This document shows positions 1 through 6,116 of a DNA stretch of 6,290 bases, one piece after another (the stretch's first letter is position 1; each line of letters opens with the position of its first letter). The stretch comes from an uncultured Eubacteriales bacterium. GTDB taxonomy: Bacteria > Bacillota > Clostridia > TANB77 > CAG-508. Position numbers and translations under genes: made by a program. A model generated the notes under the pieces. That model had not been told where the DNA came from. It saw nothing but the letters and a program-made list of their open reading frames with translations, and ran no database searches. The stretch spans positions 1 through 6,290 of the forward strand of contig CABTXJ010000042.1 in assembly GCA_902488785.1 (NCBI GenBank). The letters run 5' to 3'.

Positions 1-374
1 CTATAATTTCTAGAATAAGTTTCTACACTTTCTTTTGCAATTTCTGCTTCTTTTTCCATGTTTTCACTATAAACTACAAATGGAATATTTTTTGACTTAC
101 AAAATTCTTTTGCTAATATTTCATCATCTTTTGCTTCTCTTCTAATCATATGATTTACATGAACTGCAATCATATAATTTGGAATATTTTCTTTTAAAAC
201 TTTTTTTTCATTTAATAAATAATTATAAGTCATTTCTGCTAGGTATATTGAATCAGGCCCTCCTGATAGTGCAATTATAGCAAATGAATTTTCATTCTCA
301 AAAGCATTTTTCTCTAAAATATCATATATTTTTTTTATATTATTTTTTTCTTTTTCTATATATGCTCTATCCAT
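1..374 (-). CDS. tilS: tRNA(Ile)-lysidine synthetase, N-terminal part (cut by window edge)
   Basis: TilS ligates lysine to C34 of the CAU anticodon of tRNA-Ile2 using ATP, so that the tRNA reads AUA and is charged with isoleucine. It acts in the cytoplasm and is essential in most bacteria; in so AT-rich a genome AUA codons are abundant. The 124 codons present hold the N-terminal PP-loop ATPase. After a charged helix (residues 1-30) comes the hydrophobic strand FAIIALSGGPDS with the SGGxDS P-loop at residues 37-42. AVHVNHMIRREAKDDE at 70-85 matches the family's NHxxR region, and ESVETYSRNY near the edge matches the ExxxR segment. The ATG is one base after the dnaB stop (TAGGATG). No canonical Shine-Dalgarno is visible, only a purine-rich tract inside dnaB, so translation probably depends on reinitiation after dnaB. 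The C-terminal half of the gene, including the tRNA-binding domains, lies outside the window. Confidence 0.93.
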   Translation of the reverse strand, partial: MDRAYIEKEKNNIKKIYDILEKNAFENENSFAIIALSGGPDSIYLAEMTYNYLLNEKKVLKENIPNYMIAVHVNHMIRREAKDDEILAKEFCKSKNIPFVVYSENMEKEAEIAKESVETYSRNY

Positions 375-375
375 C

Positions 376-1716
376 CTAAAATCTTTCTTCTTCATCTCTA
401 TCACCATAATTTTCAAATTTAGTAAAACTACCCATCCATAATAATTGTACAGTAGAAAGTTGACCGCCTCTATTTTTGGCAATTATTATTTCTGCAGTAT
501 TTGGATTATCTGTTTCCTTATTATAATAATCGTCCCTATATATGAAAAGTACCATGTCAGCGTCCTGCTCTATTGCTCCAGATTCTCTTAGGTCTGAAAG
601 CATAGGCCTTCTTGTTTCACCTTTTTCTGCAGATCTTGAAAGCTGTGAAAGAGCAATTATTGGTATATTAAGTTCCATTGCAAGCTTTTTAAGTGATCTA
701 CTAATTTCAGAAATTTCTTGCTCTCTTGTAGAGTTTCTTCTTCCCGCAGGTTCAATAAGCTGTAAATAATCCACAACTATTAATCCAATATTTTTTTCTA
801 TTTTTAGTTTTCTAGCCTTAGCTCTTATATTCATTATATCGATACCTGCTGTATCATCAATATATATTTCTGCTTCTGATAATTCATCACCTGCAATAGA
901 TAATCTTTCCATTTCATCCGTTGAAATTCTACCTGTATTTAAATTTGTATTATCAACTAATGCTTCTGATGCAAGCATCCTTTTTACCAATTCATTTTTA
1001 GACATTTCCAAATTAAATATAAGTGTTGGAATATTATATCTTATTGCTGCATTTGTAGCTATATTATTTGCAAGTGCTGATTTTCCCATACCAGGTCTTG
1101 CCGCTAATATTATTAAGCTAGATTTTTTAAATCCTGTTGTTCTTCTATCTAAGTCTATAAATCCACTAGGTACACCGACTATATTACTTCCCGCTTTATT
1201 TAGTTCATCTAGTTCTATAAAAGTATCTATAATTATCTTATTGATTCTTTCTAATGAATTATTTGTTTCATCTTTTCCTAAGTCAAACACTTCTTTTTCA
1301 ACTAAGTCTATAATATCTTTAGGATCTTTAGAATCATAGCTTAATTTTTGCATTTTTACTGCAGTTTGTATTATTTGTCTAAGTTTATACTTAGACAATA
1401 CCACTTCTATGTAATTTTCTAAATTACTTGTAATTGATACTTCTTCTGTAAGTTTACTTAAATACTCATAGCCACCTATTTTTTCAAATTTACCCATTTT
1501 TTCTAGTTCATTTTTAACTGTGATTATATCAATTGGTATACCATTTGTACTTAATGTAACCATAGCTGTGTATACTATCTGATTTTCTCCACTATAAAAG
1601 AACTCAGGTTTTAGAATTCCTGTAGTTTCAAGAGTTGCATCTTTATCTACAAGCATTATACCAAGTATTGCTTGCTCTGCTTTAATATCATATGGTAGTT
1701 CTTTTAGTGTATCCAT
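376..1716 (-). CDS. dnaB: replicative DNA helicase DnaB
   Basis: This is the hexameric 5'-3' replicative helicase that unwinds DNA at the fork and recruits primase (called DnaC in Bacillus subtilis). At 446 residues it is the normal family length. The N-terminal helical domain covers about residues 5-125 (PYDIKAEQAILG near the start), followed by a linker helix around 150-178. The RecA-like ATPase domain covers about 180-440. Visible motifs are Walker A ARPGMGKS (206-213), the LEMS segment with the likely catalytic Glu237, Walker B LIVVDYLQL (312-320), LSQLSR (356-361), the SDLRESGAIEQDAD block (374-387) and AKNRGG (413-418), whose Lys414 and Arg416 are placed like the trans-acting finger residues of the Geobacillus enzyme. 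There is no intein and no frameshift. The start has an AGGA Shine-Dalgarno six bases upstream (1723-1726). It follows rplI by 43 bases with no hairpin between, and tilS follows after one base. The gdpP-rplI-dnaB order is typical of Bacillota. Confidence 0.97.
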   Translation of the reverse strand: MDTLKELPYDIKAEQAILGIMLVDKDATLETTGILKPEFFYSGENQIVYTAMVTLSTNGIPIDIITVKNELEKMGKFEKIGGYEYLSKLTEEVSITSNLENYIEVVLSKYKLRQIIQTAVKMQKLSYDSKDPKDIIDLVEKEVFDLGKDETNNSLERINKIIIDTFIELDELNKAGSNIVGVPSGFIDLDRRTTGFKKSSLIILAARPGMGKSALANNIATNAAIRYNIPTLIFNLEMSKNELVKRMLASEALVDNTNLNTGRISTDEMERLSIAGDELSEAEIYIDDTAGIDIMNIRAKARKLKIEKNIGLIVVDYLQLIEPAGRRNSTREQEISEISRSLKKLAMELNIPIIALSQLSRSAEKGETRRPMLSDLRESGAIEQDADMVLFIYRDDYYNKETDNPNTAEIIIAKNRGGQLSTVQLLWMGSFTKFENYGDRDEEERF

Positions 1717-1759
1717 CTTCTTTCCTTTTTTGTTTTATTTTATTTTTTTTATTATTCCA

Positions 1760-2206
1760 TTATTTACTTTTTACTAATATTCTTAATTTTGCTATAACTT
1801 CTTTATCAAGTTTTACATCTATCAAGTAAGATCCAGTTGTTTTTATTGAATCATTTGCAACTATTTTCTTTTTATCTATCTTCTTATTAGCTTGTTTCTC
1901 TAATTCCTTAGAAATTTCAGAAGGTGTAATTGTCCCAAAAAGTTTACCCATTTCACCAGTTGTTACATATATTGAAATAGTAAGCTTTTCTAGTTCTTCT
2001 TTTTCTTTTTTTGCTTTTTCTATCTCTAATTTTCTATTATGTTTTTTAAGGTTTTCTTCATCTTCTAGTTTTGCTATATTTTCTCTTGTTGCAAGTTTTG
2101 CTTTATTTTTTGGTAGTAAAAAATTTGTAGCATAACCACTTTTAACTTCGATAATCTCACCTTTTTTACCTACTTTTTTTACATCTTCTAAAAGTATAAC
2201 TTTCAT
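1760..2206 (-). CDS. rplI: 50S ribosomal protein L9
   Basis: L9 binds 23S rRNA near the L1 stalk base with its N-terminal domain and extends outward on a long helix; it helps maintain reading frame and supports ribosome assembly. At 148 residues it is full length. The N-terminal domain (1-45) carries the L9 signature around GKKGEIIEVKSGYATNFLLP (13-32), with the typical start MKVILLEDVKKVGKKG. A highly charged helical segment (about 45-75, rich in Lys and Glu) is the connecting helix, and the C-terminal domain (about 76-148) holds GKLFGTIT at 87-94 and the IKTTGSYLIDVKL segment. An AGGAGG Shine-Dalgarno sits five bases before the ATG and directly behind the gdpP stop, so the two genes are probably translationally coupled. 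Nothing in the protein is odd. Confidence 0.97.
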   Translation of the reverse strand: MKVILLEDVKKVGKKGEIIEVKSGYATNFLLPKNKAKLATRENIAKLEDEENLKKHNRKLEIEKAKKEKEELEKLTISIYVTTGEMGKLFGTITPSEISKELEKQANKKIDKKKIVANDSIKTTGSYLIDVKLDKEVIAKLRILVKSK

Positions 2207-2210
2207 ATTG

Positions 2211-2216
2211 CCTCCT
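2211..2216 (-). promoter_or_regulatory. rplI ribosome binding site
   Basis: A perfect AGGAGG lies four bases after the last base of the gdpP stop codon (2220-2222) and five bases before the rplI ATG. Ribosomes ending on gdpP would uncover or directly re-use this site. It is one of the two strongest Shine-Dalgarno sequences in the window, which fits the high demand for a ribosomal protein inside an operon of lower-abundance enzymes. Confidence 0.85.
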
Positions 2217-2219
2217 GTT

Positions 2220-4265
2220 TTAATTTACTGTTTCTTCATAATATTCTTTTACTGCATTAATTATTTTTTCTTCTACAACATCATAATCATCTGTTTCAAT
2301 TTGTGCACCAGCAAGTGTCATATGACCTCCACCACCTAATTTTTCTGCTATTAATTGCATATTAATATCACCAAGTGATCTTAAACATATTTGCATTACC
2401 TTTCCGTCATATCCATATGTAATACTTGCGGCTATATCACTTATTTTAAGCATTTGATCTGCAGCTTTTGCACATTCTAAATTTGCTGCTGTAGATTTTT
2501 TTTCATTTCTTGCTATTGCTATTTTTTCTGAAATCATTTTTGTATTTTTAATTATATCATAAATATTCATATATCCATCTAAATTTGTCTCAAAATATTT
2601 TTTTACTCTTATTATATCAATCCCAAATTTTCTTAAATATGCTGCGGCTTCAAACGTTCTTACACCAGTTTTAAAAGTAAAATTCTTTGTATCTACTAGT
2701 ATTCCTCCATATAATGCTTCAGCTTCAAATGAATTTAATTCTATACTTTTTTCAGAATATTCTATTATTTCAGTAACAAGTTCTGATGTAGATGATGCAT
2801 ATACTTCATGATATTCTATTTCTATATTTTCTATATAATCTACAAGTTTTCTATGATGATCTATTAAAGCTATATGTTTTGAATTTTCTATTAACTCTGG
2901 AAACTCTGTAAATTCTTTTCTATGTACATCTACTACTACAAGTAATGTATCTTTATTTATTTTTTGTAATGCTTCCTGTTTAGTTAATATTATATCATCA
3001 TATTCTTCATTTTCTTTTATTATATTTTTAAATTCACCTAACCCTGCACTTTCTATATTACTTGCAATGTATGCATTACTGTTAAATTCACTAAAAAATC
3101 TTCTAAGCCCTATTGCAGAGCCTAATGCATCAATATCAATATTTTTATGTCCCATTATTATAATATTAGATGATAATTTTGCCTTATTTGCAAGCTTTTT
3201 AGATATAACTCTTGATTTTACTTTTGTTAATTTTTCTACCTCTTTTGTTTTACCACCATAAAACTTCATTTTTCCATCAATTACTATACCTGCTTGATCT
3301 CCTCCTCTTCCTAGTATTACATCTAGTAATTCTTTTGAAGAAACGTATGTGTTTTCCAACTCTTCTCCTGCTTCTGAAAGTGATATTGATAATGTTGCAG
3401 GTATAGATATTGTAGTATATATTTTTTTTACATCATTTAATATGCTAAATTTATCTTCTTTTATTTTTTCTAAATATCTTTTCTGGAATAATATTATATA
3501 ATTTTCTGTATCATTTTTAATAACTAATCCATTAAATTTAGCTGACCAATTATATATTATTCTATCAATTTCAGAAAGTATTCTAGATTTTTCTGAGGAT
3601 ACTATTTTAGATATTATTTCTTCATAATTATCTATTTTAATAAAAGATATCATAAGTTTTTCTTCATCATATTTTCTTTTTAATTCTTCTTTTCTTGTAT
3701 TATTTAAAAAATATAATGTATATATATACTTATATGCTCCTACTATATTCTTTTTAGGTATTTTAAGAAAATTTCCAATAACTAAATATATATTATCATC
3801 TATTTCTACTTTAGTATGTATATCACTTAATTTTTCATTATTTCTATTATTACCATTTTCAATATCCATTTGTGCCTTTTGTATTATCATAGAAATCTTT
3901 TTTTTCGCTTCTTTTTCGTTTATTTCACTATTGAATTTTTTACTTTTCCAAATTATATTTGCACTTTCATCTGCAATTAGCATAGAAAACGGTGAATTTA
4001 CAAGCATATTCTGTGTTGCAATATTCATATCTTCAGTTAATTTAACAAAATTATTTTTAAAATTTTTCCTATTTTTCGATATTTCATAGTAATTAAGCAT
4101 TATTAGCATAATAACAAGTATTACACTTGGTATTATATACATATTATTTCTAATACTTAAGCAAATAAGCAATACCATTATAATTAATATATATATATAG
4201 TTTATTGTATTATTTTGATTACTAAATTCCTTTTTTTTTCTTTTTATATTCCTATTCTTTTTCAT
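2220..4265 (-). CDS. gdpP: c-di-AMP phosphodiesterase GdpP (YybT family, DHH/DHHA1)
   Basis: GdpP is a membrane protein that hydrolyses cyclic di-AMP to 5'-pApA and so tunes potassium and osmolyte uptake, cell-wall homeostasis and beta-lactam tolerance. The 681 residues show the full family layout: a basic N-terminus, two membrane helices (about 21-38 and 43-59), a divergent PAS-type domain (about 80-180), a degenerate GGDEF domain (about 203-327, ending LGRGGDQAGI at 318-327), then the DHH domain and DHHA1. Manganese-site residues are intact: H373, D377 and D379 in GHKNIDIDALGS, D446 in VVVDVHR, D469-H470-H471 in LIDHHRK and D525 in ILVDTKNF. DHHA1 has GGGGHMTLAGAQ (644-655). Catalytic competence is therefore expected. 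The family's GGDEF lacks cyclase activity, and the PAS domain binds haem in the Bacillus homologue; I cannot confirm haem binding here. The gene starts 10 bases after ybeY, with its Shine-Dalgarno across the ybeY stop. Confidence 0.95.
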   Translation of the reverse strand: MKKNRNIKRKKKEFSNQNNTINYIYILIIMVLLICLSIRNNMYIIPSVILVIMLIMLNYYEISKNRKNFKNNFVKLTEDMNIATQNMLVNSPFSMLIADESANIIWKSKKFNSEINEKEAKKKISMIIQKAQMDIENGNNRNNEKLSDIHTKVEIDDNIYLVIGNFLKIPKKNIVGAYKYIYTLYFLNNTRKEELKRKYDEEKLMISFIKIDNYEEIISKIVSSEKSRILSEIDRIIYNWSAKFNGLVIKNDTENYIILFQKRYLEKIKEDKFSILNDVKKIYTTISIPATLSISLSEAGEELENTYVSSKELLDVILGRGGDQAGIVIDGKMKFYGGKTKEVEKLTKVKSRVISKKLANKAKLSSNIIIMGHKNIDIDALGSAIGLRRFFSEFNSNAYIASNIESAGLGEFKNIIKENEEYDDIILTKQEALQKINKDTLLVVVDVHRKEFTEFPELIENSKHIALIDHHRKLVDYIENIEIEYHEVYASSTSELVTEIIEYSEKSIELNSFEAEALYGGILVDTKNFTFKTGVRTFEAAAYLRKFGIDIIRVKKYFETNLDGYMNIYDIIKNTKMISEKIAIARNEKKSTAANLECAKAADQMLKISDIAASITYGYDGKVMQICLRSLGDINMQLIAEKLGGGGHMTLAGAQIETDDYDVVEEKIINAVKEYYEETVN

Positions 4266-4273
4266 ATACTATT

Positions 4274-4278
4274 TCCTA
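4274..4278 (-). promoter_or_regulatory. gdpP ribosome binding site overlapping the ybeY stop codon
   Basis: The sequence TAGGA contains the ybeY stop codon (TAG, 4276-4278) and an AGGA Shine-Dalgarno for gdpP (4274-4277), eight bases before the gdpP ATG. This overlap decides the gdpP start and implies translational coupling between ybeY and gdpP. Confidence 0.75.
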
Positions 4279-5043
4279 ATCAATATCTAATTTTTTTAAA
4301 AGATCCTCTTCTTTTTTTCTCATTATTTTTTTATCTTCATCATTTAAATGATCATATCCTAATAGATGATAAAAAGAATGTACTATCATATATGCCATCT
4401 CTCTTTTTAAGCCAGTTTCATATCTTCTTCCATTTCTATATACTCTAGCAAGAGATATTGCCATTGAACCCAACATTATTTTTGGTAGATCATCTACTTC
4501 TTGATTTTTTATCTTAAATACTTCAGAATTATTTTCTAATTCCTCTTTTGTGTACTCTGGAAATGATAATACATCGGTAGTTTTTGGATTATTTCTTGTT
4601 TTTTGGTTTAAATTTGCTATTACTTTTGGATCTGTAAACATTATTTCAACGCAAACATTATTTTTAATATTTTCTTTTTTTAAGCCTTCTTCTATTATTT
4701 TTTTTGAAAATTTTTCAAGACTCTCCCCTATTTCATCTTCAAATGTATAATATATTTCTTTTAAAGTTTCTAATGTATGATTGTTATAACTTTCTATTAA
4801 AACTTCAATATTTTTGTCTTCAGCAATTACTTGTTTTCCTATTGCTTCTTCAATAATATTATTGTTTGATGCAATTTCTTCATCTGTAGCTACTTTTTCT
4901 AAATCTTCTCTTACCCTATCATATACTCTAACTGCATTTTGAGTTTCTAATCTTTTTTTAATTGTTAATTCATCTAAGTTAATTTCTTTTTGTATTCTCA
5001 TAATCGAATCAGTTATTATACTTGTATCCTTTATCTTATCCAT
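4276..5043 (-). CDS. ybeY: YbeY-family endoribonuclease with a long N-terminal extension
   Basis: YbeY is a zinc-dependent single-strand endoribonuclease used in 16S rRNA 3'-end maturation and ribosome quality control. The C-terminal part (about 95-255) is a recognisable YbeY: EIMFTDPKVIANLNQKTR, then TTDVLSFP (155-162) with the conserved basic residue R150 before it, LGSMAIS (191-197), and the metal motif HSFYHLLGYDH with H222, H226 and H232, followed by the DEDKKIMRKKEEDLLKKL tail. The usual LGD(I/V) reads LGSM here, losing the common Asp. Family members are normally about 150-170 residues; this one has 255. The extra residues 1-90 are charged and probably helical, and I do not recognise them. 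The long start is well supported: GGAGGA lies just upstream, a promoter lies before that, and between Met15 and Met135 there is no internal Met from which a normal-length protein could begin. It is the first gene of the gdpP-rplI-dnaB-tilS unit. Confidence 0.9.
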   Translation of the reverse strand: MDKIKDTSIITDSIMRIQKEINLDELTIKKRLETQNAVRVYDRVREDLEKVATDEEIASNNNIIEEAIGKQVIAEDKNIEVLIESYNNHTLETLKEIYYTFEDEIGESLEKFSKKIIEEGLKKENIKNNVCVEIMFTDPKVIANLNQKTRNNPKTTDVLSFPEYTKEELENNSEVFKIKNQEVDDLPKIMLGSMAISLARVYRNGRRYETGLKREMAYMIVHSFYHLLGYDHLNDEDKKIMRKKEEDLLKKLDID

Positions 5044-5046
5044 AAA

Positions 5047-5052
5047 TCCTCC
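5047..5052 (-). promoter_or_regulatory. ybeY ribosome binding site
   Basis: GGAGGA is followed by TTT and the ATG, giving a strong Shine-Dalgarno with short spacing. It fixes the start of ybeY at 5043 and therefore shows that the long N-terminal extension is translated. Confidence 0.85.
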
Positions 5053-5075
5053 GATAAAATCATATATTTTAATTT

Positions 5076-5104
5076 ATTATAACATATTAATATAATTTTA
5101 AAAA
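5076..5104 (-). promoter_or_regulatory. probable promoter of the ybeY-gdpP-rplI-dnaB-tilS unit
   Basis: On the minus strand a perfect TATAAT (-10, 5076-5081) is preceded by TGT, making an extended -10 (TGnTATAAT). At 17-bp spacing the -35 position reads TTTTTA (5099-5104), a weak match in an A/T tract. The predicted start of transcription is near 5069, giving a leader of about 25 bases that contains the Shine-Dalgarno. The extended -10 makes this a credible housekeeping promoter, but the surrounding AT richness raises the chance of accidental matches. Confidence 0.65.
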
Positions 5105-5182
5105 GATAAAAAGAAGATTAAAAATAAGATATTATTTAATGAATAATTACACAAAATAACCATTTTTTATGCTTATACTATT

Positions 5183-5204
5183 ACATAGCACTATCCAACT
5201 ATGT
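5183..5204 (-). other. weak stem-loop after the M23 peptidase gene
   Basis: ACATAG and CTATGT form a 6-bp stem around a 10-base loop, nine bases past the M23 peptidase stop codon. There is no U tract on the minus strand directly behind it, so it is not a good intrinsic terminator. It could protect the mRNA 3' end or attenuate read-through into ybeY. The rest of the 169-base gap (5044-5212) is AT-rich and shows no gene apart from the ybeY promoter region. Confidence 0.35.
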
Positions 5205-5212
5205 TATATATA

Positions 5213-5917
5213 CTATTTTGAAAGAATTTTCATAGGGTCTAAATATGTCCCATTAACTCTAACTCCAAAATGTAGGTGTGGACCTGTTAATAATCCATTT
5301 GTATATCCATAATTATCAGAATAATTACTAATTTTCACATACTTTGGCCCAACATATCCAATTGTTTGCCCTCTAGTTATATATTGATTTTCTTGTACCA
5401 TCTTATATGGATTAACATGTGCATATATATAAGTAATATTATTATCATCTTTAAGCCATATACTATATCCATTTGCACCATCTAAACTACTTTTAACAAT
5501 AATTCCATTTGTTACAGCGATTAGATTTGTTCCTTCAGGTGCTGCAAAATCCACACCATAATGAAAAGAATTTTTCTTTTTAACCGGATGATATCTAGAT
5601 CCAAATTTAGATGAAATATTATATTTTTTTGGTAAAGGATATAATATATTATTATTTAGATTACTTGAAATATTAAAATTATTAAAATTTACCTTATTAG
5701 AAATAAAGTTTAAATTTTTATTATCAATTTTAATTACATTATTTAAATATTTTTCATCTGAAAAAAATAACAAAAAAGATAAAATAATTATAATTACAAT
5801 ATAAATATATGTAGCCCTATATATATCTTTTGCTATATCAGATGTATTAATTATATTAGAATTATCTAATTTATTTATTTTCTTACTTTGTTGCTTCTTA
5901 TTTTTCATAATATCCAT
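5213..5917 (-). CDS. membrane-anchored M23 (LytM-type) metallopeptidase
   Basis: This is a predicted cell-wall endopeptidase that cleaves peptide cross-links of peptidoglycan on the outer face of the membrane. Residues 1-35 are basic and cytoplasmic, about 36-53 are one membrane helix with no signal-peptidase site evident, 54-93 form an Asn-rich linker, and the M23 domain runs from about 93 (YPLPKKYNISSKFGSRYHP) to the end. The zinc ligands H119 and D123 (HYGVD) and H216 (HLH) are present, as are the catalytic-type histidines H167 (YAHV) and H214. The domain should therefore be active, unlike degenerate LytM regulators such as EnvC. The stretch between IGYVG (186-190) and TGPHLHFG (211-218) is about 20 residues, longer than in typical M23 enzymes. 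The domain layout resembles SpoIIQ-type sporulation proteins, but I see no sequence feature that proves that role. It has its own promoter behind the rRNA terminator. The first ATG (5917) is preferred over Met4 because AGGCGG lies nine bases upstream. Confidence 0.9.
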   Translation of the reverse strand: MDIMKNKKQQSKKINKLDNSNIINTSDIAKDIYRATYIYIVIIIILSFLLFFSDEKYLNNVIKIDNKNLNFISNKVNFNNFNISSNLNNNILYPLPKKYNISSKFGSRYHPVKKKNSFHYGVDFAAPEGTNLIAVTNGIIVKSSLDGANGYSIWLKDDNNITYIYAHVNPYKMVQENQYITRGQTIGYVGPKYVKISNYSDNYGYTNGLLTGPHLHFGVRVNGTYLDPMKILSK

Positions 5918-5926
5918 TAATTTTAT

Positions 5927-5932
5927 CCGCCT
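5927..5932 (-). promoter_or_regulatory. M23 peptidase ribosome binding site
   Basis: AGGCGG, one mismatch from AGGAGG, sits nine bases before the ATG at 5917. It favours that start over the in-frame Met four codons in. Confidence 0.7.
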
Positions 5933-5943
5933 TTTAATTTTAG

Positions 5944-5970
5944 TTATTTTAATTATTTTAATTATTTTAA
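5944..5970. repeat. 9-bp AT tandem repeat in the M23 peptidase leader
   Basis: Three perfect copies of TTATTTTAA (plus strand) stand head to tail, followed by a shortened copy (TTTTTAA) and another TTATTTT at 5971-5984. The array falls between the predicted promoter and the Shine-Dalgarno of the M23 peptidase gene, in its untranslated leader. On the RNA it reads as unstructured A/U repeats. Confidence 0.75.
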
Positions 5971-6002
5971 TTTTTAATTATTTTCTTTTTTAAATTCACA
6001 GC

Positions 6003-6031
6003 ATATTACCACTTTTTTTAATTATTTGCAA
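6003..6031 (-). promoter_or_regulatory. probable promoter of the M23 peptidase gene
   Basis: On the minus strand TTGCAA (-35, 6026-6031) is separated by exactly 17 bases from TAATAT (-10, 6003-6008), and TGG just before the -10 makes it an extended type. Each hexamer matches four of six consensus positions. The predicted start is near 5996, leaving a leader of about 79 bases that includes the 9-bp repeats. It lies downstream of the rRNA terminator, as expected for an independent gene. Confidence 0.65.
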
Positions 6032-6064
6032 ATATAGTATTAAAAAATCAAACTAAAAAAAGGC

Positions 6065-6085
6065 AAAAAAAAAGAGCTAAGCTCT
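6065..6085 (-). terminator. intrinsic terminator of the rRNA operon
   Basis: On the minus strand AGAGC-TTA-GCTCT forms a 5-bp hairpin with a three-base loop, immediately followed by a run of nine T (6065-6073, the first T being also the last stem base). It lies about 30 bases past the 5S rRNA 3' end and before the M23 promoter. The stem is short but the U tract is long and uninterrupted. The 6086-6116 stretch between it and 5S is almost pure A/T. Confidence 0.85.
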
Positions 6086-6116
6086 AATACCATATTATAT
6101 ATAATAAAAATATATA

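Noticed and set aside
203..330. Could the left-edge gene be another PP-loop enzyme such as TtcA or MnmA?
   Set aside because: The SGGPDS motif followed by AVHVNHMIRREAKDDE and a downstream ESVETYSRNY segment fits TilS; TtcA would show its CxxC motifs and MnmA a different start.
542..769. Plus-strand open frame of 75 codons
   Set aside because: It lies wholly antisense to the conserved ATPase region of dnaB, has no Shine-Dalgarno and no recognisable protein; it is a shadow of the dnaB reading frame.
1717..1759. Possible terminator between rplI and dnaB because of long A/T runs
   Set aside because: There is no inverted repeat before the runs. The gap only holds an A-rich stretch and the AGGA ribosome site of dnaB.
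3067..3406. Two overlapping plus-strand open frames of 64 codons each
   Set aside because: Both lie antisense inside gdpP and their Leu/Phe/Ser-rich products are what the reverse strand of an AT-rich gene gives; no start signals.
4215..4448. Plus-strand hydrophobic open frame of 77 codons across the gdpP/ybeY junction
   Set aside because: The Phe/Leu/Ile richness comes from reading poly-A-rich coding sequence backwards. It looks like a membrane peptide but has no ribosome site and overlaps two conserved genes.
4550..4750. Plus-strand open frame of 66 codons
   Set aside because: Antisense to the conserved YbeY core, with no start signal or similarity.
5044..5212. Possible small gene or structured RNA in the gap between ybeY and the M23 gene
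   Set aside because: No open frame with a ribosome site and no riboswitch-like conserved core is visible; only the promoter and one weak hairpin can be supported.
6086..6116. Nearly palindromic TATATA-rich sequence between 5S rRNA and the terminator, considered as a second hairpin or promoter
   Set aside because: It is low-complexity A/T sequence whose pairing is weak and can be drawn in many registers; a clear terminator already follows.
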